Shown: one piece after another, positions 45,021 through 51,908 of the stretch
Layout of the letters: each line of letters opens with the position of its first letter
Numbering within the stretch: the first letter of the stretch is position 1
Assembly (NCBI GenBank): GCA_018242525.1
Contig: JAFEBS010000046.1
Coordinates: 17,318 to 69,225, forward strand
Source: Planctomycetota bacterium
GTDB taxonomy: Bacteria > Planctomycetota > Planctomycetia > Planctomycetales > Planctomycetaceae
Reading direction: 5' to 3'
Length of the DNA stretch: 51,908 nucleotides
Program-made: the position numbers and the translations under genes
The notes under the pieces: generated by a model
The model's input: only the letters and a program-made list of their open reading frames with translations
The model's database searches: none
What the model was told of the DNA's origin: nothing

Positions 45021-45170
45021 GGTTCTCTCCCGCCCGGATTGGCAAAACGATCGTATCAATGTTGGCCGTTTTTCGGAACGCCACCGTTGCGACTGCAGGA
45101 CTTCCCTGCGTTCCCGAGCGGCTGTAATCACATGTCACGTCTACTGGTCATCGATGCTGACAGTTTCGCC

Positions 45171-45208
45171 CAGGGCCATCGCCTTTTTCAAATTGGGGTG
45201 CCACGGTC
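45171..45208 (+). repeat. 38-base repeat, copy 2
   Basis: Identical over 38 bases to 7015-7052, and again upstream of a minus-strand DUF1501 gene. The 360-base gap 45021-45380 otherwise shows no supported gene; short plus-strand frames run across this repeat. Confidence 0.75.
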
Positions 45209-45380
45209 TTACCTTCTTCGGGAAGGCCGTGCGAGTGCTCAATCGGCACAGCCAGTTTCGCCTGCGCCTGCTACGGCACATCGAGTTTGACTGTTACAAT
45301 GGGGTTGCGAATGCCGCCGCCTTCGCGCACGATGCGGTTGGAAATGAAGCGTGATACGACCTCACAGAGAAGATTCGACG

Positions 45381-47390
45381 ATGCCGCTGGATGCCGACGA
45401 CGAGCAAGTCCTGATCACTGAACGCTGGGGGACGGGACTGCTGATCTTTGTCTCTGTCATGCTTCATGCCGCATCATTGCTCAATGCCCAGCCGTTGATG
45501 AGCGCGAATGACCGGTCCCGCTGGTGTACCGTCTATTCGCTGGTCGAACGGGGAACGTTTCAGATTGACGAAATCCGTCAGCATGCTGGTTGGGATTCCA
45601 TCGACATTATCTACGATGAAGGGCATTTCTATTCCACGAAGCCGCCTCTGTTGAGTGTCATCGTGGCGGGTGTGACCTGGAGTGTGCAGCGTGTGACGGG
45701 CTGGTCGCTGCTCAATGACACTCATGCCGTCACAGCGACGGTGCTGATCTTCGTCAACATTCTTCCATTTGCCGTGTCGCTGGTCCTGCTGTCGCGCCTC
45801 CTGAAACGGGTGGCTCAATGTTCATGGTGCCGGCTATTCGTACTGGCCGTGGCAGCGTTCGGGACACTGGTGACTCCGTTCCTGATGACACTGAACAACC
45901 ACACTGTGGCCGTGGCCGGAGTGATGGTCTGTCTGTTCGCGTTGGAACGCCTGTTGTCGGAGGAATCTCCGCGCGCGTGGGCGTTCATCGTGTGCGGCCT
46001 GGCCGCAGGTTGGGCATGTGCGAATGAATTGCCGGCCGCAGCATTTGGATTGGCCACCTTTCTGCTGGCGGTTCGTCGATCGGTTCGCCAGACGATCTGC
46101 TGCTACGCCCCGGCGGCCCTGATTCCGATCATCGCCTTCCTGGCCACGAACGTCATCGCGACCGGAAGCTGGAAGCCGACGTACGCCAACTACGGATCAT
46201 CGAAATACAACTTCGTGATCGACGGAGTTCCCAGTTACTGGATGGACCCGGACGGGGTCGACCGGAACCTGGATTCCCCGCTGGTCTACTTCCTGCACTG
46301 CACCGTCGGCCACCACGGCATCGTTTCGTTAACGCCGGTGTTTCTACTGGTGCTGATCGGCTGGATCTCGAGCGGTTGGGTTCAGCATGTGGCATTGCGG
46401 ACCCTGATCCGACTCGGTGCCATTCTGACTGCGGTGGTCCTCGGCTTCTACATGACGCGGTTCGACAACTACAACTATGGCGGCGTCAGTTGCGGCCTGC
46501 GCTGGGCGCTGTGGTTGATCCCGTTCTGGTTGTTGGCGATCGTGCCGATCGTCGATGCGGCAGCCCGTACCACGGTGGCCCGGTGGATGCAGTTGGGATT
46601 GTTGGGGGGAGGGATGTTGTCGGCGTGGTTGCCGATCGAGAACCCCTGGCAGCAGCCCTGGCTGTTTCGCCGCATGGAAGCGATGAACTGGATTGATTAC
46701 ACCCGACAGCCACCGGAACTGCCGCGACAATTGTGGACGTGGTTCCTGACAATGCCGATCCCCCCGGCCGCCGCCGAGGACGCTCCGTGGCTTGAATTCA
46801 CGTCACCGACCGCCGACGGCACGATGCGACGCCGTCGGCTGACCTGTCGGAATCGGGCCGCCGGCGGGGACCTGGTCGAACTCGAAGTTTCTGAAGGTTT
46901 GGGTTCGGATCCATTGCAGCCGACTCGAACGGTGTTGATCGATGTTGCCCGTTTCCACGCAGGTGCCTCAACGGCCGATTTCCTGAAGTGGGCGGATCCC
47001 GCCGCGAGTACCGATCTGCAGAAGCAGGCCGACTACTCCTTTGTCCGCGGTCTGCCATTGAAAAAGCCATTCCGGGCCGGCCGAATCCGGTATGTCCACC
47101 TGCCGATTCGAACCGACGCCTTCCGGTGCCAACTGGCGGCGGCAGCGGTGACGTATCCATTGGACAAGCCGACTCATCTGTATCGCTGTGACACATGGCT
47201 GTGCGAGGAACTGCCGTTTGGAGTAGCGCAGTACGAAATCAAGGTGACGGATCGTGACAACGGTGCGATCGTCCACCAGGAACGCTGGACCGCAACTGCG
47301 TCAAACCCTGCCGCGGCCCCGACGGCACCGGTCTCTTCGGGTAAGATTGTAAATACACCCGCGGCTAGCGTCTTGCGGCTCACAAAGTAA
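45381..47390 (+). CDS. Multi-span membrane protein, GT-C glycosyltransferase-like
   Basis: A 669-residue integral membrane protein with about ten hydrophobic helices in its first two thirds, followed by a soluble C-terminal domain from about residue 450. Its layout, an early large loop with ERGTFQIDEIRQHAGWDSID, then IYDEGHFYSTKPPLLS, is like GT-C (PMT-type) membrane glycosyltransferases, although the exact family is not recognised. ATG at 45381 has a weak purine-rich site; a GTG at 45351 is possible. The stop codon lies inside a dispersed repeat, so the last residues (SVLRLTK) are repeat-encoded. Confidence 0.65.
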   Translation: MPLDADDEQVLITERWGTGLLIFVSVMLHAASLLNAQPLMSANDRSRWCTVYSLVERGTFQIDEIRQHAGWDSIDIIYDEGHFYSTKPPLLSVIVAGVTWSVQRVTGWSLLNDTHAVTATVLIFVNILPFAVSLVLLSRLLKRVAQCSWCRLFVLAVAAFGTLVTPFLMTLNNHTVAVAGVMVCLFALERLLSEESPRAWAFIVCGLAAGWACANELPAAAFGLATFLLAVRRSVRQTICCYAPAALIPIIAFLATNVIATGSWKPTYANYGSSKYNFVIDGVPSYWMDPDGVDRNLDSPLVYFLHCTVGHHGIVSLTPVFLLVLIGWISSGWVQHVALRTLIRLGAILTAVVLGFYMTRFDNYNYGGVSCGLRWALWLIPFWLLAIVPIVDAAARTTVARWMQLGLLGGGMLSAWLPIENPWQQPWLFRRMEAMNWIDYTRQPPELPRQLWTWFLTMPIPPAAAEDAPWLEFTSPTADGTMRRRRLTCRNRAAGGDLVELEVSEGLGSDPLQPTRTVLIDVARFHAGASTADFLKWADPAASTDLQKQADYSFVRGLPLKKPFRAGRIRYVHLPIRTDAFRCQLAAAAVTYPLDKPTHLYRCDTWLCEELPFGVAQYEIKVTDRDNGAIVHQERWTATASNPAAAPTAPVSSGKIVNTPAASVLRLTK

Positions 47391-47403
47391 CTGCCATTGG
47401 GCT
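47374..47403 (+). repeat. Dispersed repeat, copy 3 (overlaps a stop codon)
   Basis: TTGCGGCTCACAAAGTAAC with a following GCCATTGGG. The TAA at 47388-47390 is the stop of the upstream membrane-protein gene. Confidence 0.7.
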
Positions 47404-47414
47404 ATCGCCTTGCA

Positions 47415-49721
47415 TTAGCGGCCCAGCGTCACAAACTTGCGGATTTCGGCGTCTTCCCTGGTGAGCAAATCGAGTGTCTGATCGGCCACGGTCAGCAGCG
47501 CGGGATCGTCCATTGGGATTTCGCGGGCGACGGTCGGCAGAGCGATCTTCTTTTGCACGATGCGTGGGGGATCGGCCTGCATGTCGATCAGGAACACCCG
47601 TCCGGCGGCCGGGTCAAACGATTGCTCCTGAAAGGTCAGCCTCTCCTGCTGGATTTGTGTGCCATCGAGTGTGAAGACGTGCTCCGTTTGAAGTTCGATG
47701 TCGTCCAGGAACGTGCGATAAATCAACCGGGTGTCATTCCCCATCCGTTTGGCTTGGACGACGGATGACATGCGGTTGAATTCGTTGGCAGGAAGCCGAT
47801 ACATCAGGAAGCAAGCGACTTCGCGGGGACCTTCCGACGACTGCGATAGCGCCAGCGACACGGTCGCCCGTCGATGTCCCACAATCACAACGCCACCCGT
47901 ATGGATCCGATCACCCACAGCTTGCTCTTTGGGTCGCTGAACCTTGCGGTCACCCGTCACGACGCGGGGGCGATTCGTGAGACCCGGGATGGAGACCACT
48001 GTGGAGCCACGCTGAGTGATCCGTTGAGCCGCCTCCCGGGCACGGATGGCAACCAATCCCGTTTCGGACATTGCCAGCTTCTGCAATGCGGGCAAGGCCA
48101 CTGTGGTCGTGCCGATGTCGCCGAGAATGTCACAGGCCAGTGCCTGAATGACAGAATCGGCCGAGGCGAGCAACTTCATCACGGCGGGTTCTGCCAGTTC
48201 TCCCATGCGAACGAGGGCCTTTTGCCCCGCGGCTCGATCTTGAGGTTCAGCCAGGCGATCGACGATCGGCTGGATGGCGGCTTCCGTCTTCCAGGCGGCC
48301 AGTGTTTGCATGGCCGAATGTCGCAACGGGATCTGTTCGTCCGTCAGCAGCTTGATCAGGCCTGGCGCGTTCTTGCTCGTCCCCCAGACAGCGAGCAGGT
48401 GGACCGAGGCGAGGCGGATTTCCGGATCTTTGAACGAAGCCAGTCGTTCCAGTTCCGCCGCGATTTCGGGTTGTCCTGCCTCGGGGCTGTATTCCAGCAG
48501 TTCCGCGAATCGCTGGCGGATCGCCGTGGGAACATCCGACTTGAGATCGGTCAGGATCTCGGCGCGAGTCGCATCTTTCAATTCAGGCCGGCCCGGTCGC
48601 CTCGTCGCATCGACGAGGAACCGATGGTGGGACGCCACGAGGTAGGTGACTTTATTGTCCACGTCACGGACAACCGGCTGGATGGTCACGAACGGCGGCA
48701 AAGTTGCGTCGGGGGGCAACTTCCAGACTCCGTGCGCTTTGCCGTCCTTCACGACCAATTCGACTTCTTCAGAGCCACTCAGCGGCTTTCCGGCGTCCGT
48801 CGCAGGGACATCCACCTTGCCCGCCACACAAGCCACGCGAATCGAATTCACCTTCTGATACGGATCGAACAGGGAAAACTCGATGTCGAACGCCAGCCCG
48901 TCTTCGGACCGCCGGACAACTTTCCGTTCCGTCACGCTGCCCGACAGCAGTCGATGCAAGACCGAGGTGGGTACTGAGAATCCGATCCCCGATCCCTTGA
49001 TGGTCGCCACCGCGATCCCCTGCAACCTGCCGCGAGAATCGACGACCGGGCCGCCGCTGTTGCCCGGGTTCAGTGCTCCGTCGATTTGAATGGTGTCCTC
49101 CGCCCCGGCATCGTTCAGGCGAATGCTTGAGATCGTGCCACGGCCCACCGAAACCGTGGGATGCCCCTTGGAACTCGACAGCGCTTCGCCAAATGGGAAT
49201 CCAAAAATAAAGACGGGAGTGGTTTCCATCGGCTTCAGTGTTGGATCCAGTACCAGCGGTTCCGGGATCCTGGTTAACCCTGTCAGCTTCAGGACGGCCA
49301 GATCGTTCGGGACATCGACTGCCACCAGGGTCGCAGCGCGTCGTTCTTCCTGGGGCGTGCCACTCTGGAACACGGCCGTGATTTCCGGTTCTCGACCGTG
49401 CAGAGCCTGCTTCAGACGCAGTAACTCCACCGCACCGCGACCGCGCAGGCCGGCCGGGATGTTCCCGTTTTCCAGATCCGGTTTCGTGGCGACATGAGCG
49501 TTCGTCACGATGTAGACGGTGTCACTCTGACGATGAATCACGAACCCCGAACCGCTCCATTCGATCGGTCCGACAGAGACCTTCAAGAAGACGACACCCT
49601 GCTTGAGCGATTGCAGAATCTCGGGGGCCAGCGACTCCTGAGCCCGGGTTTCGCCAACCAGGTGTCCCAGCCAGAGACCAGCGACCAGCAATCCACACCA
49701 CGGACGGATTCGAGGATTCAT
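47415..49721 (-). CDS. Secreted trypsin-like protease with HEAT repeats
   Basis: A 768-residue secreted protein. After a signal peptide (LLVAGLWLGHLVGETRAQ) a trypsin-like domain has a full triad: His near 76 in VTNAHVA, Asp near 140 in VPNDLAVLKL, Ser near 222 in NPGNSGGPVV. This is HtrA-like but without a clear PDZ. A region near 425-590 has HEAT-type repeats (AELERLASFKDPEIRLASVH; AMQTLAAWKTEAAIQPIVDR). The C-terminal about 170 residues are unrecognised. Two ATGs are possible (49736 and 49721); I use 49721, which has GGAG nine bases upstream. Likely extracytoplasmic quality control or signalling. Confidence 0.88.
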   Translation of the reverse strand: MNPRIRPWCGLLVAGLWLGHLVGETRAQESLAPEILQSLKQGVVFLKVSVGPIEWSGSGFVIHRQSDTVYIVTNAHVATKPDLENGNIPAGLRGRGAVELLRLKQALHGREPEITAVFQSGTPQEERRAATLVAVDVPNDLAVLKLTGLTRIPEPLVLDPTLKPMETTPVFIFGFPFGEALSSSKGHPTVSVGRGTISSIRLNDAGAEDTIQIDGALNPGNSGGPVVDSRGRLQGIAVATIKGSGIGFSVPTSVLHRLLSGSVTERKVVRRSEDGLAFDIEFSLFDPYQKVNSIRVACVAGKVDVPATDAGKPLSGSEEVELVVKDGKAHGVWKLPPDATLPPFVTIQPVVRDVDNKVTYLVASHHRFLVDATRRPGRPELKDATRAEILTDLKSDVPTAIRQRFAELLEYSPEAGQPEIAAELERLASFKDPEIRLASVHLLAVWGTSKNAPGLIKLLTDEQIPLRHSAMQTLAAWKTEAAIQPIVDRLAEPQDRAAGQKALVRMGELAEPAVMKLLASADSVIQALACDILGDIGTTTVALPALQKLAMSETGLVAIRAREAAQRITQRGSTVVSIPGLTNRPRVVTGDRKVQRPKEQAVGDRIHTGGVVIVGHRRATVSLALSQSSEGPREVACFLMYRLPANEFNRMSSVVQAKRMGNDTRLIYRTFLDDIELQTEHVFTLDGTQIQQERLTFQEQSFDPAAGRVFLIDMQADPPRIVQKKIALPTVAREIPMDDPALLTVADQTLDLLTREDAEIRKFVTLGR

Positions 49722-49740
49722 CGACACCAACTCCATGGAG

Positions 49741-51513
49741 TTACTTCTTGCCGAGATTTTTCCGCGCTTCGATCTTCTTTTTCAATGCGTCCGCTTTGGA
49801 GAGCGGCGCGGCCATCGACGAATTGCTCACCATCGGCAGTGACAGGCCCGACTTGTCCAGCGGAACGAAAAACGGCATCGGCAACCCGGCCAACTGCAAC
49901 TTCAGAATCGCGAATACCTGCTTGTGAGCGACAGCGGCCGTCACTTCTTCGTTCGTCCGGACGGTCAGCATGCTGGGATCCAGGTCCAGCTTATGGGCAA
50001 ACACCTTGGTCTTGCCGTCCTTGGTCGTCCACGACAGGTCCACTTCGGCAGCGGTACTTTGAACTGTGCGGCCGGTCGGTGTGCCGCCGCCGCGACTGGA
50101 TCCTCCCTTGATCTCTTTCAGGACCTTGCCGGCCCCCTCTTTGTATTTGACATTCAGGATCGTGTTGCCATCATCGGCGACTTCCAGTCCATCATCCGCC
50201 AATCGTTCCGCCAGCACCTCTTCAATCGCCTTGGTGGCTTCTTCCTTGGTTCCAAAGCGAACTTCCGTCACCTTGACGACCACTTTCACCTTTTCACCCG
50301 GCTTGATCAGGGCCGGTTTGTCGCTGCGATAATCTGTCAGCGCCTGCTCCAGATCCTCGGCGGGGAACGGCACGACTTGAATCTTTCGAGCGCCGTTGCC
50401 ACCGGTGGAGACGATCATCCCAGCCGGAGTAATAATGCGTCGCCAGTGCGAGAACTCCAGAATCCCCTGCTTGTAGGTCCACAACAGCAAACCTGTTTCC
50501 CGATCCACGAAGCCGGATCCATACCACAGGAATCCATTCGGTTGCGAAACGTACTCCAGCGCAGGCCCCTTGTAAGAGGCAGGATGCTGCAGGCTGGCTT
50601 TCATCGCGGCCGTCAATTCGCACTTGCTCTTCTGGTCACCATTCGCCAGATCGTAGGTTGCGATGATGGAACCGCGCCCACCGCTGCACAGACACCCGAG
50701 TTCCGTTCCATCGGGTGAAAAACGCACTCCATCCAGGCTGACCGACTGACCGTCTTCCGTCCGGTTGGGAGGAGTAATGGTCCCCTTCTCCTGGCCGGTT
50801 TGCAGATCGTAGATCACTGCGTCGGAGGCCATGATCGAGACGAGCAGATTTCGGCCGGGGCTGATGTCGTACCGTTGATCGCCCGACAGGTTCTTATCCA
50901 GATCGATTTGTCGGGCGGAGTTTCCGGTCTTGGCATCCCACACGCGCAAGTGGTGCCCGAATTTGCCATTCGTCTGACCCAGCGTATAGGTCAGCACTTC
51001 GTCGGGGCCGGCGAAGTCCAGAATCGTCATGGAATAGTTACGTTCATCCGCCTGGAAGCGGGAGATTTGCTTGCCCGTTTCCAGTGACCAGACCTCGATG
51101 TCATTGGCTTGAGCCCGATCGAGGATGGCGAGTGCCATGTATTTCCCATCAGCCGACAACGCCCGTTTGATCGCCTTGGGAGGAGTTCCCTGGATGGCAC
51201 CAACGCGTTTGCCGGTTGCCAGATTCCATAGCTCACCCTTCTGACTTTCGTAAGCATCCAGTCCGACCATGCAGAACGGACTGTGTCCCTGAGGAAACAG
51301 GATCTCCTCAATCCGCGGCGGCTGCTGGATCGAGACCGCCAGCGATGCAGGCCATTCCACGGGTTGAGTCGGAGGATCCGGCTTCACCTTCCAGTGGGCG
51401 GCGACACCTCCCGGTTTGACGGGATCGGCGGCGGCGGCAAAATCAATCGCGCTCAGAGAGACTGCAGACACCAACACCAGCCCCACGAACCCGTTCTTCA
51501 AAGTCAGTATCAC
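49741..51513 (-). CDS. Secreted WD40-like repeat protein
   Basis: A 590-residue protein with signal peptide (GFVGLVLVSAVSLSAIDFAAA). Blades such as KGELWNLATGKRVGAIQ, NDIEVWSLETGKQISRF, HHLRVWDAKTGNSARQI and ASDAVIYDLQTGQEKGT form a propeller-like region to about residue 370. A C-terminal region with EVRFGTKEEATKAIEEVLAE and DLSWTTKDGKTKVF follows, of unknown type. The start is the GTG at 51513 with GGAGG nine bases upstream; the frame runs on to 51810 without support. It is followed within 19 bases by the protease gene, suggesting a joint function. Confidence 0.82.
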   Translation of the reverse strand: MILTLKNGFVGLVLVSAVSLSAIDFAAAADPVKPGGVAAHWKVKPDPPTQPVEWPASLAVSIQQPPRIEEILFPQGHSPFCMVGLDAYESQKGELWNLATGKRVGAIQGTPPKAIKRALSADGKYMALAILDRAQANDIEVWSLETGKQISRFQADERNYSMTILDFAGPDEVLTYTLGQTNGKFGHHLRVWDAKTGNSARQIDLDKNLSGDQRYDISPGRNLLVSIMASDAVIYDLQTGQEKGTITPPNRTEDGQSVSLDGVRFSPDGTELGCLCSGGRGSIIATYDLANGDQKSKCELTAAMKASLQHPASYKGPALEYVSQPNGFLWYGSGFVDRETGLLLWTYKQGILEFSHWRRIITPAGMIVSTGGNGARKIQVVPFPAEDLEQALTDYRSDKPALIKPGEKVKVVVKVTEVRFGTKEEATKAIEEVLAERLADDGLEVADDGNTILNVKYKEGAGKVLKEIKGGSSRGGGTPTGRTVQSTAAEVDLSWTTKDGKTKVFAHKLDLDPSMLTVRTNEEVTAAVAHKQVFAILKLQLAGLPMPFFVPLDKSGLSLPMVSNSSMAAPLSKADALKKKIEARKNLGKK

Positions 51514-51908
51514 GGTTGTGGCCCTCCGTTTCTCGGCGACAATAAAACGAAAGAAGACATCCGCAATGCGGATGAAGTGATTTCGCACGGAATTCCGCAG
51601 AATGAATTCAAGACAGGACGTCGTGAGCCTACAACACGGCCACCGCGACGTCAATTGTTCACTTCGTCCGCAACTTCCTTCCCTGACGAATAGCAGCCCG
51701 TGGTGTGGCACTGTCAATCCGTCGACGTACACACCGTGATCGACGTCAAGAGGCCGGTTTTCGGGTGGCACTGGCGATGCTTTGATCGCCAGTGCCAATG
51801 TACTTGCCATGAACCGATAGCATCTGTGGTCTTGTCATTTTTCCTGAAAGGCTTGGTCGATCACCGAAGGTGGAATACAAGCCACTTGAATTGGGATTGA
51901 GTTCTGAA
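51514..51908. other. Intergenic end of window, hairpin at 51766-51797
   Basis: No supported gene. TGGCACTGGCGAT (51766-51778) and ATCGCCAGTGCCA (51785-51797) form a perfect 13-base stem with a six-base loop. A solo TAGCAGCCCGTGG motif near 51690 matches the arms of the element at 30048-30151. Confidence 0.6.

Noticed and set aside
45039..45290. Plus-strand 83-codon frame upstream of the membrane protein
   Set aside because: It crosses the 38-base repeat and has no domain; probably an accidental frame.

Overview
The window reads as chromosomal DNA of a planctomycete (Planctomycetota, order Planctomycetales or close to it). The evidence is the set of lineage-typical families: secreted sulfatases, three DUF1501 Tat proteins, a DUF1549/DUF1553 protein with a CxxCHDHP motif, two DUF1559 pilin-like proteins, secreted WD40/PD40 proteins, and a trypsin-like protease fused to HEAT repeats. 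The DNA is fairly GC-rich and the gene starts often use GTG with a clear GGAG/AGGAG site. I cannot name the genus. I see no tRNA, rRNA, CRISPR array, complete insertion sequence or integrase.

Layout. 109-5395 (+): two sulfatases, a TPR lipoprotein and a calcineurin-type phosphatase. 5541-12758 (-): a DUF1501 protein, an alginate-export-type porin, several small unknown proteins, an alpha/beta-hydrolase-like protein that lacks the nucleophile serine, an RluA-type pseudouridine synthase and SurE. 13001-25000 (+): a compact block of tailed-phage structural genes, ordered as protease/scaffold, decoration protein, major capsid, gp36-like connector, tail tube, tail-assembly chaperone with an apparent -1 frameshift, tape-measure-slot protein, tail proteins, a very serine-rich tail protein and two cysteine-rich small proteins. 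25039-36748: a small membrane protein, a PutA-type proline catabolic enzyme, an outer-membrane protein, a DUF2306 membrane protein, two DUF1559 proteins, a catalase-family remnant, a lipoprotein and an MFS transporter with reordered helices. 37211-45020 (-): a long colinear run of planctomycete-specific secreted and cytochrome-like proteins. 45381-51513: a GT-C-like membrane protein (+), then a protease and a WD40-like protein (-).

The most unusual part is the phage-like block at 13001-25000. It has head and tail morphogenesis genes in normal order, and two classic phage expression devices are visible: an in-frame internal start with its own AGGAG for a nested scaffold, and an A9 slippery run in the tail-chaperone gene. 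No terminase, portal, integrase, lysis or regulatory gene is present between the flanking host genes. It may be a prophage remnant, or a domesticated particle whose other parts are elsewhere. A genomic palindromic repeat sits between its capsid and connector genes, which suggests long residence in the chromosome.

A second striking item is the MFS transporter at 35417-36748. The segment normally forming helices 6-7 lies between helices 1 and 2. Several dispersed inverted-repeat families occupy the intergenic spaces, and one copy supplies the stop codon of a neighbouring gene. All functions are assigned by reading the sequences by eye; no database search was run.
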